Positions 43,312 through 52,697 of a DNA stretch of 64,000 nucleotides are shown piece by piece. The stretch's first letter is position 1; each line of letters opens with the position of its first letter. The position numbers and the translations under genes were made by a program. The notes beneath the pieces are model-generated. The model was not told where the DNA came from. It saw only the letters and a list, made by a program, of their open reading frames with translations, and searched no databases. Source of the DNA: an uncultured Alphaproteobacteria bacterium (GTDB lineage Bacteria; Pseudomonadota; Alphaproteobacteria; HIMB59); assembly GCA_902613185.1 (NCBI GenBank), contig CACMGP010000002.1, positions 285,378-349,377 on the forward strand. Reading direction: 5' to 3'.

Positions 43312-45723
43312 TTATCCTTGTGTTAAAAAATAATCTGATATCCCTAGTTCCATGATATCGGCGATAACATTTACAATTTGATCTTTATGTTCAGGCCCAA
43401 CTAAAATCCTGTACATTACTGGATCTGAAACTAATGTTGGCCTGACTTCTACGCGTGTGCCTATTTTTTTTGCTACATCATCAGCAACAATTTTTGAGAC
43501 TTTTTCTTTTTTAAAAGCACCAATTTGAATAAACGCTGATTGATTGGGATCATAAGAAGTCATTGATTCAATTTGACTTCCGAGACTGTCATTAAGAGCA
43601 GCAATTAAAACGTTTTTATTAGGCTTAGGCTTAGATTTAATTTTGAAACTTGAATCGAGGATTATATCAGAAGTGTTCTCTAAATTTTGTTGCTCTTTAA
43701 AATTTAGAGCTGCTATTAAAGAGTCAAGCTGTTCTTCATTTACTTCCTCGTTAAAGATTATGATATTTTTAAGTTTTGCTTCAAGTATCTCGTTTAATTC
43801 ATTTAATAGATCTTCATTAATTTTTTCTTCAGGTATGTTTTCAGGGCGCAAATTATTTGTATTCCAACTAAGTGTAAATGTATCAGAAATATTTGTAATA
43901 TCGTTACTTGCTTCAACTATTAAATCTAATGATCCCATAGCAAATGGCGGACTAGCAACAAATGTATGTTGGGAAGGAAGAAATACGAGCCATGACGGTA
44001 AAGCTTCCCCATTCGCCATCTTTACACTGTATCTAGTTTTGCCACTACCCTCTAAATAAAATGTTTTCTCATCAAATTGAAATATAAAATCCACGAAATC
44101 ATAATTTGATAAATTCACATTCTCTTCGACTATTTTTGCTGATTGAACAAGAACAGGATTTTGTTCGTTTATTGGTATAGTTACAAACGAATTATATTTT
44201 TTTGTCCAACGATTTAAGTTTTCTTTAAGAGCTAGTGCTAGTTCATTATCACTGATTTGAGATAAATTTTCTGGGGTAAAGTTCATTCCCACAGATGAAT
44301 ACAACGTTCCCAGGCTATATTGTAATTCAGCATATGCAATGTCATTTCTCAATTGCGAAACAAGCAGGCTTGCTTCTTCTCTGATCATTTCTAATTCTCC
44401 AAAACGAGAAATTTTTTGAGCATTTGAAATTAAATCATTAATTCTCTGAGCAACACTAAGGTAGTGTTTGGCGTTACTGTATTCTCTTAAACTTTGTGCG
44501 TAGTTGATATTAGCAATATGGACTTGAGATAAAACAGCCATTGAAACAGCTAATCTTTGCTCTTCAATCAGTTTTTCATTAATTTGATTTATGTCATTGA
44601 TGTTACTTGCTTGAAAAATATTCAATAAATTGGCGCCAAAAACAGCACCGTATTCAACATTATCTTTATTTAACAAATACTTATTAGAGTCATATGTCCA
44701 TGTAGCGTTAAATTGAAGCGATGGAAACAAAGATAGCATCGATGCTTTTGCTTCTTGAGCTGTGACTTTTTCTTGGTATCTGACCTCTAAAAGTTCTGGT
44801 CTTGAAAACAACGCTGCCTCTTCTTGCTCTTCTAGAGACATGTTTAACTCCGTTAGAGGCTGTTCTGTTTTGATTAAAATATATTCTTGATTTGGTAATA
44901 GTCCCATTAATTTAGATATCTGTGCGCGAGAGTCCATTAAAGCTCGACGCTGTGTATTTAAAATTTGTAAAACATCCAGTAATTCTTTTTGGTATAATAA
45001 AGCATCCATAGGAGAGCTGATTAAAAGCTCTTCAATATATTCATAATCATCTAATGCAGCATTAACTCTATCCATTAAAGGATTTATTTGACTTAATAAC
45101 TCGTCTGCAGAAAGTGTCTTCCAATAAGCATAAATAACTTCCTTTGTTAAATTATGAATGGCCTTACGTTCTAACTCTTTTGAAATTAAATATTTGTTAG
45201 CTTGCTGACCTGCTCTGACATAAGACAGACCAAAGTCTAATGCATTCCAAGTGAAACCTATGTCATATGAATTTGAGGGTGTTTGTTGTGAAAGTGTATA
45301 AGTAGGGCTATCTGCAATAGCTTCTGCAGCTGTATTATCTGTTCCAGTAATATCATTTCCATCGCTGTCTTTTTCAGCAGCCATATTAACACTCGTTGAA
45401 GCGGGATGTTTTTCTAAAACTTTATAACCTGCGTTGACTGATAGTTTCGGCAACATATCAAACTTGACCACATCAATTTGACCCTGACTTAACGCCGAGT
45501 CCATCAGATTCAATCGTAAATCACGGTTATTTTTGATTGCAATAGCAATAGCCTGATAAAGATCTATTTCTAAAGGAGCACCTTCAGATGTTTGTTTGAG
45601 GTACTCTAAGTCCTCTTGGGATGAAAGCTGGACTTCTTCTTTTACAATTGGCATAGGTGTCTTTGAACACCCCCAAATGAAAATTGTAGCAATAAATACA
45701 ACAAAAACCTTATAATTAGCCAT
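43312..45723 (-). CDS. Lipoprotein TolC-family outer-membrane channel with Ig-like and SPOR domains
   Basis: About 803 residues from the ATG at 45723, chosen because it starts a lipoprotein signal (MANYKVFVVFIATIFIWGCSK, Cys19). An in-frame ATG at 45759 would precede it with polar residues. Residues about 60-490 are a TolC/OEP channel (paired coiled-coil halves, e.g. SRPELLEVRYQEKVTAQEAK). Residues about 520-625 are an Ig/cadherin-like domain (LPSWLVFLPSQ near 43975-44005). After a helical linker comes a C-terminal SPOR domain (FIQIGAFKKEKVS...YRILVGP, about 728-803) that should bind denuded peptidoglycan at the septum. It is divergent from the giant adhesin gene, whose exporter channel it probably forms. 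Confidence 0.85.
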   Translation of the reverse strand: MANYKVFVVFIATIFIWGCSKTPMPIVKEEVQLSSQEDLEYLKQTSEGAPLEIDLYQAIAIAIKNNRDLRLNLMDSALSQGQIDVVKFDMLPKLSVNAGYKVLEKHPASTSVNMAAEKDSDGNDITGTDNTAAEAIADSPTYTLSQQTPSNSYDIGFTWNALDFGLSYVRAGQQANKYLISKELERKAIHNLTKEVIYAYWKTLSADELLSQINPLMDRVNAALDDYEYIEELLISSPMDALLYQKELLDVLQILNTQRRALMDSRAQISKLMGLLPNQEYILIKTEQPLTELNMSLEEQEEAALFSRPELLEVRYQEKVTAQEAKASMLSLFPSLQFNATWTYDSNKYLLNKDNVEYGAVFGANLLNIFQASNINDINQINEKLIEEQRLAVSMAVLSQVHIANINYAQSLREYSNAKHYLSVAQRINDLISNAQKISRFGELEMIREEASLLVSQLRNDIAYAELQYSLGTLYSSVGMNFTPENLSQISDNELALALKENLNRWTKKYNSFVTIPINEQNPVLVQSAKIVEENVNLSNYDFVDFIFQFDEKTFYLEGSGKTRYSVKMANGEALPSWLVFLPSQHTFVASPPFAMGSLDLIVEASNDITNISDTFTLSWNTNNLRPENIPEEKINEDLLNELNEILEAKLKNIIIFNEEVNEEQLDSLIAALNFKEQQNLENTSDIILDSSFKIKSKPKPNKNVLIAALNDSLGSQIESMTSYDPNQSAFIQIGAFKKEKVSKIVADDVAKKIGTRVEVRPTLVSDPVMYRILVGPEHKDQIVNVIADIMELGISDYFLTQG

Positions 45724-45872
45724 TCTTTCCCCGTCAAAAATAACAGCATAAAATCTCATAATTGTGGATAAAAAACAACCAAGAAATTTCTATATATTTT
45801 TACAAATTCAATGAAAATCCATTGAATTTATTGTATATTTCTGGGCTGGAGAGATAAGAGGAGAGTAAATAA

Positions 45873-48800
45873 GTGGCTGATAAACAGAAAACTTATCCAC
45901 ATTTTAGCATTCAAATGCTGGAACCTAGGATTATGTTTGATGGTGCTGCTGTTTATGCTGCTAGTGAAGCCATTGAAGCTGTCGAAGACCAAATTCAAAA
46001 CAACTCTCTTAGCGAAAGCGATCTTTCAACTAATTTAAAAGCGATTTCTCACAATAATGACTCAAGAAAAGAAATTGTTTTTATAGATAAGGGTGTCGAT
46101 GAATATCAAACTATTATTAACTCCATCGATGAAACAAAATCTATCTATTTAATTGAGTCTAATGAAAACGGCTTTGCAAAAATGCAGAGTATTTTGCAAG
46201 ATCAAAGTGACATCGATGCAGTACATATAATAGGACACGCAAGCACTGGTCAGGTATTACTTGGAAATTCAATATTAAATTCCGAAACGATTAATTCTTT
46301 TAGCACAACACTTCAGTCTATTGGCTCTTCCTTAACTCAAGACGGTGACTTGTTGTTCTATGGTTGTAACCTGGCACACGGCGATCAAGGAAAGCTGCTT
46401 ATACAACAAATTGGAAATATCACTCAAGCAGATATCGCAGCTTCTGATGATATCACTGGTAAAGACGGTGATTGGTTATTAGAAGTAGAAAAAGGAATTA
46501 TTGAGGCCAAAAGTTTAGAAGTAAACCATTATGACTCTAATCTTGTATCTTTAGCAGGTGTCTCGTCAAGTAGTGGTTTCGTTGTTGAGACTGGAACTAA
46601 TTTAAGAGCAGGTCAAAATGCTGAGAACACAGCTTCTAACGCAAACGATCACACAGATGGACATAAACCATATGTCATCGCTTTGGAGAGAGAAAATCTA
46701 ACAACTGGTACTTTCGCATTTTATAAACAAAATATTACAGGTTATTTTGAGGAAAGTAATAGCGGTGTAGACACTAATGGACCTGATATCTCATCAAACA
46801 CAACCTCTGTAACTGCAACTCAAGCTGCCCCATTAAATGTTTATTTAGTTATGGCTACTGAAAATTCTGGAAGAAATGCTGTGAGATCAATTACATTTGA
46901 CGGTGAAATTAAAGGTATTTGGTTCAACATGGAGAATATTATCGAGTATGCAGCAGTAGATAAAGATAACGCCACGTACCATACAATTAGCCAACATGGT
47001 AACAGCAACAGAAATGCTTTTAGTACTGAAAGACTGAAAACAAATTGGGGAACTGATATTACAATAAATTCAAAACCCGTTCTAAGTAGTGGCCAAAAAT
47101 ATAAAAATGACTGGTTTGGAGTCGACACAGACTCCAACACATTATACGTTGGCTTTAATAACTCTGGAAAACACGGTGATACTATCAGGGTTTTTACTGC
47201 TAACAGTAATTCTGTAACTGCAGTTAATGACACTGATTCTGTAAATGAAGACGCTGCTGTAACTAAAACAGCTTCTCAAGATGACGTCTTAAATGACGAT
47301 AGCGATTCCGAAAGCGATTCATTCAGCGTAACACACATTAAAAAATATGGTGGAACAGACTCGGCTGTTAGTTCAGGGACTAATAATAGCAATGGCACTT
47401 CAGTAACCGGAACATATGGAACATTAGTCATCGGTGCAGATGGTTCCTACACTTATACCGCTGATCAAGACGCTGCAGATGATTTAGATGCTAATGACAC
47501 AGCACCAGATACTTTTGTTTACACCATTACAGATGATCATGGTGCAACTGACACTGCAGATTTAGTTATCACAGTAACTGGTGTTAATGACGACCCTGTT
47601 GCAGTGAATGACACCGATAGTGTTACTGCAGATCAGAGTGTATCAAAATCTGAATCTCAAGACGATGTCATGAATGATGATAGTGATCCCGATGATGACG
47701 ACACATTTACTGTTACCCATATTAAGAAATATGGTGCTGCCTCAAACTCCACTGTTAGTTCAAGTACCACTAATGCTAACGGAACATCTGTTACAGGTAC
47801 ATATGGTGTTCTTACAATTGGAGCAGACGGTTCTTATACTTATAACGCAAATAATGCAGACTCATTGGCTGATGGAATTGAAGGCACAGATACATTTGTC
47901 TATACAATTACTGATACCCAAGGGGGCACTGCCACTGCAAATTTAGTAATTACTGTTACAGGTATAAATAACGCTCCAACCGCACAAAATGATGTGGGTG
48001 TGATTGATGAGGGTGAGACTTTAACAGTTGCAAATGGCACTAATGCTAATGTTTCTGGAAGTTTTGATGCAGATGAGGAACATTCTGGAGATCTTATGGA
48101 CACAAGTTCAAGTTCACATAAAGACAGTGACCCTGATAGCGACACTCTTTCGATAACACTCATAAAAGAGACAACCGCGGGTACTAACAGTAGCATCAGT
48201 TCAAACAGCACATATAATGGTACTGGCAGTAGTGCTGGCACATCAGTTTCTGGTTTGTATGGCACACTTACAATTGGATCAGATGGCTCTTATAAATATG
48301 TTGCTAACGACAGCATTTCCGGTTTTGATGATGGTGAAACACTAACTGATAGTTTTACCTATACTTTAAGTGATGGAACTGCAACAACTACGGGCACTTT
48401 ATCAATTACTCTCTTAGGTCAAGATAATGAGAGTCCTTCCGCAACGAATAACACAAATTCTGTTAATGAAGATGCATCTGTTTCTGCATCAGACGGATCG
48501 ACAGGTACGACAGGAGATGTATTAACAAATGATACTGATCCGGAAGGAGACACTCTTTCAGTTTCAAAAATAAAAAAGAATGGTGGAAATTTCTCAAACG
48601 TATCCTCAGGAACTACCAATAGTAATGGAACTAGCGTAACTGGAACTTATGGAACATTAGTCATCGGTGCTGACGGATCTTATACTTACACGGCAGATCA
48701 ATCTTTAGCAGACGACTTGGATGCGAGCGATCAGGTCACGGATATTTTTGTTTATGAAGTATCAGATGGCAATGGGGGAACAGCAGAAGCAAATATTACT

Positions 48801-51800
48801 ATTACAGTTACTGGTATTAATGACACTCCTGATGCAGTAGACGATACAGACACTGTGAATGAAAATGAAACAGTAACTAAAACAGGCTCTCAGAACGATG
48901 TACTAAACGATGATAGTGATCCTGATGATGACGACACAATTACAGTCACAAAAATCAAACATAGCACTAGTACAAATTCTGATGTGAACGCAAGCAGTAC
49001 TTACAATAGTAATTTTACAACTGTAACAGGAACTTTTGGAACTCTTAAAATCGGTGCTGATGGATCTTATACTTACACTGCAGATCAAACTGCAGCAAAT
49101 GCCTTAGACTCTACTGAGACAGGAGTAGATGAATTTACCTATACAATCAAAGATAGCAACAATGCTGAGGACACTGCCACGCTAACAATTACAGTAAACG
49201 GTGCTAATGATACCCCTGTTGCAGTAGATGACACTGATAGTACAAATGAGGGACAAAGCGTCACGAAAACAGGATCTCAAAACGATGTGTTGAACGATGA
49301 CAGTGACCCTGATGGGGATACTATTACTGTTACACAAATTAAAAAGAAGACTGGCGGTTCAAACTCCGCTGTAAGTTCGAGCAGTACATATAACAGTAAT
49401 GGAACTAGTGTAGCTGGAGACAAAGGAACATTAGTTATTGGTGCAGACGGTTCTTATACCTACACTGCAAATTCTGATATTTCTGGACTTGATGATGGAG
49501 CTACAACTACTGACACATTCGTCTATACAATTTCTGATGGCGACGCTACTACTACAGCAGAACTTGAAATTACTATTACTGGTGGAAGTTCGGGAAATAG
49601 AGATCCATCTGCAACGAATAACACAAATTCTGTTAATGAAGATGCATCTGTTTCTGCATCAGACGGATCGACAGGTACGACAGGAGATGTATTAACAAAT
49701 GATAGTGATCCTGATGGAGATACAATATCAGTTTCAAAAATAAAAAAGAATGGTGGAAATTTCTCAAACGTATCCTCAGGAACTACCAATAGTAATGGAA
49801 CTAGCGTAACTGGAACTTATGGAACATTAGTCATCGGTGCTGACGGATCTTATACTTACACGGCAGATCAATCTTTAGCAGACGACTTGGATGCGAGCGA
49901 TCAGGTCACGGATATTTTTGTTTATGAAGTATCAGATGGCAATGGGGGAACAGCAGAAGCAAACATCACAATAACAGTAACTGGTGTAAATGATGACCCC
50001 AATGCAGTAAATGACACCGATAGTGTTAATGAAGATGCCAGTGTATCAAAATCCGGCACAGGAGATGATGTGATGAATGATGATAGTGATCCTGATGATG
50101 ATGACTCATTTACTGTTACTCAAATTAAACATAACAATGGTACAAATTCTGATGTGAGTTCAGGAACTACTAGTAGTAATGGAACATCAGTTACGGGAGA
50201 ATACGGCACTCTAGTAATCGGTGCTGATGGATCTTATACTTACACTGCAGACCAAACGAAAGCAGACGATTTAGATTTAAATGATAATGCAACAGATACA
50301 TTTGTCTATACAATTACTGATAGCCAAGGGGGCACTGCCACTGCAGATCTAGTGATAACAGTGACTGGTGTTAACGATGACCCCGTTGCAGTGAACGATA
50401 CAGATAGCGTGAATGAAGACGCAACTGTTACTAAAACAAGCTCTCAAGATGACGTCATGAATGATGATAGTGATCCTGATGAAGATGATACATTCACTGT
50501 TACTCAAATTAAAAAAAATAATGGTTCAAATTCCAATGTAGCCTCTGGGAGTACTTACAGTAGTAATGGAATATCAGTTACTGGAGAATACGGTACCCTA
50601 GTTTTAGGCGCTGATGGATCTTATACTTACACCGCTGACCAAACGAAAGCAGACAATCTTGATAAGGACCAAACAGCAACAGACACATTTGTTTATACTA
50701 TTACAGATGGTAACAATGCGACTGCGACAGCTAATCTGGTAATAACTGTAACTGGTGTTAATGATGACCCTGTTGGAGTAGATGATACTGATAGTGTTAA
50801 CGAAGATGCCACTGTTTTTAAAAAGCCATCAGAGGATGATGTTTTAGACGATGATACTGATTTGGACACTAGTTCTAGTCTTACAGTAACAAATATTTCT
50901 CATTCAAATGGTAATTCAGGATCAGTTAATTCTGGTACTACTTACGATGGAACAGGAAGCCAGGCAGGTACAACAATTATCGGTACCTACGGAACTTTAA
51001 CGATTGGTGCGGATGGATCGTATACTTACACAGCTGACCAAGATGCTTCCGATAATATTGCTGATGGCTCAAGTGAGATTGATGTTTTCACTTACACGGT
51101 GTCCGATGGTACAGCCACAGATACAGCAACAATCACTATTACAGTCAATGGTGTCAATAATGAAGTCTCTGGCACAAACGATACTGGAAGTGTTACCGAT
51201 GGAAATACTCTGAGTATAGGAAATAAAGGCTCAGGTCTGTTATCAAACGATACTGATAGTGGAAGTGATGCTGATGAGAGCGCAAATGCAACAGTTTCTG
51301 CTGTAAGAACTGGAACGGAGGCGGGCACTGGTACAAGCGGTACTGTGGGATCCTCTTTAAAAGGAACTTACGGAACATTAACACTCAACTCAGACGGTAC
51401 CTATACATATGTTGCCGACCAGGATGGAGCAGACATTCTGACTCCTGATACAACAGCGATAGATTATTTTACTTATACAATCTCAAATGGAACAAGTACT
51501 GATACAGCACAATTAGCTGTCACAGTTACTGGTATCAATGATGCCCCTACTTCTTCTACAGCCCCTACATTTAGAGGTGCTGAAAATAATAGGATTGTCA
51601 TACAGTCAAAACTTTTCTTCGACGATCCAGATCCAAGCAACAGTACCTACGGGCAACTAACTTATAGTTACGGTGGTTTACCATCAGGTCTGACAGTTAA
51701 CGATGCAGGAAGAATCAGAGGCCGTCTACCTGAAGGCACTTATACTTTTACAGTAACGGCTACAGACGGAGGTAACCTATCTACACAACAAACATTTACA

Positions 51801-52697
51801 ATAATCATCGGAAAGCCTGGAAAGCCTGGTGAAGCACCAACTCCACCACTGATTGTTAAGCAAAAAACTTTAGAAGCAGCTATTGCTGATAAAACAGTGA
51901 CATTTGAAACACCTAAAGTTAATGACCAAATAGCTGACCTTGCGGTGAGAGGGAATTTAGGCTCTCTAGTCAAGGAATACACATTCAATGGCGGTATGAA
52001 GGTAATCGATGTTGCTGTTGAAGATTTAAATATTGATCAAAGTGGAAGACCTGGAATAAATGAAAATACTTTATTAGGATTTGCGATTGGAGATGATTAT
52101 AGAGTTAATGTAAAACAATATACAGGGACTTTGGAGGACGGTTCTTCTCTTCCAAGCTGGATACGTGTTGATCCATCAACAGGTCAGACGATCGTTCAAT
52201 TTCCTCAAAATATTTACTCAATCGATGTCAAGGTGATTGCAATCGATAATGATAATAGCACAAGAGAAATTAATGTTACTCTGGATAGAAACTCTGTTAG
52301 CCAGGACAAAGCCTTGAAACGCGACCTCGAGCCTTTCATAGACCGAAGTGCAGCTTTAAAAACCGAAGTTACTGTTGATGAAAAAGGACAAATTTTACTT
52401 GATACACAAAATGATTTAGAAGATGGATCAATTTTAAATGACACTCTCAACCCAAATGACTCAAACAATAATGACAATCAAACACCTAACACAGACGATC
52501 AGTCAAATCTTATTGATATACCAACTATTCCAGGAGAAATTGATGGTGTTACTTCTCAAGAAGCATATGTTTTAAATACACAAAATTTTGATACAGATGA
52601 AGAACTTATTAAATTTGCAACTCTTCAAGAGCAATTAGACTCACAGTATGAAGGTCATGAAAATTATGGAGATAAACTTGTTAAAGTTTCTGGTTAA
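45873..52697 (+). CDS. Giant VCBS-repeat surface protein (LEPR motif, DUF4347)
   Basis: 2274-residue cell-surface adhesin-like protein. No classical signal peptide; the N-terminus carries LEPRIMFDGA (residues 16-25), the motif typical of this class. Residues about 65-225 are DUF4347, with HIIGHAS (His122) and LLFYGCNLAHG (Cys165). An unassigned region spans about 230-445. Eleven VCBS repeats of about 130 residues cover about 448-1886. A He_PIG-type Ig-like domain (about 1890-1985) and a second Ig-like LPSWIRVD domain (about 2060-2125) precede an acidic tail. There are no RTX nonapeptides. GTG start after AAGAGGAGAG. The adaptor genes follow immediately. Likely role: attachment or aggregation; ligand unknown. 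Confidence 0.9.
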   Translation: MADKQKTYPHFSIQMLEPRIMFDGAAVYAASEAIEAVEDQIQNNSLSESDLSTNLKAISHNNDSRKEIVFIDKGVDEYQTIINSIDETKSIYLIESNENGFAKMQSILQDQSDIDAVHIIGHASTGQVLLGNSILNSETINSFSTTLQSIGSSLTQDGDLLFYGCNLAHGDQGKLLIQQIGNITQADIAASDDITGKDGDWLLEVEKGIIEAKSLEVNHYDSNLVSLAGVSSSSGFVVETGTNLRAGQNAENTASNANDHTDGHKPYVIALERENLTTGTFAFYKQNITGYFEESNSGVDTNGPDISSNTTSVTATQAAPLNVYLVMATENSGRNAVRSITFDGEIKGIWFNMENIIEYAAVDKDNATYHTISQHGNSNRNAFSTERLKTNWGTDITINSKPVLSSGQKYKNDWFGVDTDSNTLYVGFNNSGKHGDTIRVFTANSNSVTAVNDTDSVNEDAAVTKTASQDDVLNDDSDSESDSFSVTHIKKYGGTDSAVSSGTNNSNGTSVTGTYGTLVIGADGSYTYTADQDAADDLDANDTAPDTFVYTITDDHGATDTADLVITVTGVNDDPVAVNDTDSVTADQSVSKSESQDDVMNDDSDPDDDDTFTVTHIKKYGAASNSTVSSSTTNANGTSVTGTYGVLTIGADGSYTYNANNADSLADGIEGTDTFVYTITDTQGGTATANLVITVTGINNAPTAQNDVGVIDEGETLTVANGTNANVSGSFDADEEHSGDLMDTSSSSHKDSDPDSDTLSITLIKETTAGTNSSISSNSTYNGTGSSAGTSVSGLYGTLTIGSDGSYKYVANDSISGFDDGETLTDSFTYTLSDGTATTTGTLSITLLGQDNESPSATNNTNSVNEDASVSASDGSTGTTGDVLTNDTDPEGDTLSVSKIKKNGGNFSNVSSGTTNSNGTSVTGTYGTLVIGADGSYTYTADQSLADDLDASDQVTDIFVYEVSDGNGGTAEANITITVTGINDTPDAVDDTDTVNENETVTKTGSQNDVLNDDSDPDDDDTITVTKIKHSTSTNSDVNASSTYNSNFTTVTGTFGTLKIGADGSYTYTADQTAANALDSTETGVDEFTYTIKDSNNAEDTATLTITVNGANDTPVAVDDTDSTNEGQSVTKTGSQNDVLNDDSDPDGDTITVTQIKKKTGGSNSAVSSSSTYNSNGTSVAGDKGTLVIGADGSYTYTANSDISGLDDGATTTDTFVYTISDGDATTTAELEITITGGSSGNRDPSATNNTNSVNEDASVSASDGSTGTTGDVLTNDSDPDGDTISVSKIKKNGGNFSNVSSGTTNSNGTSVTGTYGTLVIGADGSYTYTADQSLADDLDASDQVTDIFVYEVSDGNGGTAEANITITVTGVNDDPNAVNDTDSVNEDASVSKSGTGDDVMNDDSDPDDDDSFTVTQIKHNNGTNSDVSSGTTSSNGTSVTGEYGTLVIGADGSYTYTADQTKADDLDLNDNATDTFVYTITDSQGGTATADLVITVTGVNDDPVAVNDTDSVNEDATVTKTSSQDDVMNDDSDPDEDDTFTVTQIKKNNGSNSNVASGSTYSSNGISVTGEYGTLVLGADGSYTYTADQTKADNLDKDQTATDTFVYTITDGNNATATANLVITVTGVNDDPVGVDDTDSVNEDATVFKKPSEDDVLDDDTDLDTSSSLTVTNISHSNGNSGSVNSGTTYDGTGSQAGTTIIGTYGTLTIGADGSYTYTADQDASDNIADGSSEIDVFTYTVSDGTATDTATITITVNGVNNEVSGTNDTGSVTDGNTLSIGNKGSGLLSNDTDSGSDADESANATVSAVRTGTEAGTGTSGTVGSSLKGTYGTLTLNSDGTYTYVADQDGADILTPDTTAIDYFTYTISNGTSTDTAQLAVTVTGINDAPTSSTAPTFRGAENNRIVIQSKLFFDDPDPSNSTYGQLTYSYGGLPSGLTVNDAGRIRGRLPEGTYTFTVTATDGGNLSTQQTFTIIIGKPGKPGEAPTPPLIVKQKTLEAAIADKTVTFETPKVNDQIADLAVRGNLGSLVKEYTFNGGMKVIDVAVEDLNIDQSGRPGINENTLLGFAIGDDYRVNVKQYTGTLEDGSSLPSWIRVDPSTGQTIVQFPQNIYSIDVKVIAIDNDNSTREINVTLDRNSVSQDKALKRDLEPFIDRSAALKTEVTVDEKGQILLDTQNDLEDGSILNDTLNPNDSNNNDNQTPNTDDQSNLIDIPTIPGEIDGVTSQEAYVLNTQNFDTDEELIKFATLQEQLDSQYEGHENYGDKLVKVSG
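48441..48793 (+). repeat. Homogenised VCBS unit, copy A
   Basis: Part of the fourth VCBS repeat. It is near-identical at DNA level to 49611-49963, exactly 1170 bases (three repeat units) downstream. The two differ only in a short internal stretch (about 48534-48557). The last roughly 236 bases are identical, including third codon positions, which indicates recent duplication or gene conversion. Confidence 0.9.
49611..49963 (+). repeat. Homogenised VCBS unit, copy B
   Basis: Part of the seventh VCBS repeat and partner of 48441-48793. The flanking repeats between the two copies are clearly different in DNA sequence. Confidence 0.9.

Larger units (their letters stand above)
47215..51530 (+). 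repeat. Eleven tandem VCBS repeats in the adhesin gene
   Basis: Each unit is about 390 bases and encodes about 130 residues running from A-x-(N/D)-D-T-(D/N)-S-V-N-E-D to DLVITVTGVNDDP. Constant landmarks are (D/N)DVLNDDSDPD, GTYGTLVIGADGSYTYTADQ and DTFVYTI. Asp-rich loops suggest calcium binding that stiffens the stalk. Confidence 0.92.

Noticed and set aside
47215-51530. Regular repeats that could suggest a CRISPR array or satellite DNA
   Set aside because: The period is about 390 bases, in frame, with protein-level conservation, so they are VCBS repeats. No short direct repeats with unique spacers were seen anywhere in the window.
46841-51988. Many open frames on the minus strand and in other frames inside the adhesin gene
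   Set aside because: They are by-products of the repetitive, Asp/Thr/Ser-rich VCBS coding sequence. None has a ribosome-binding site or a plausible protein composition.
45873-52697. RTX-type adhesin assignment
   Set aside because: No GGxGxDxxx nonapeptide repeats are present near the C-terminus. The calcium-binding potential comes from VCBS repeats instead.
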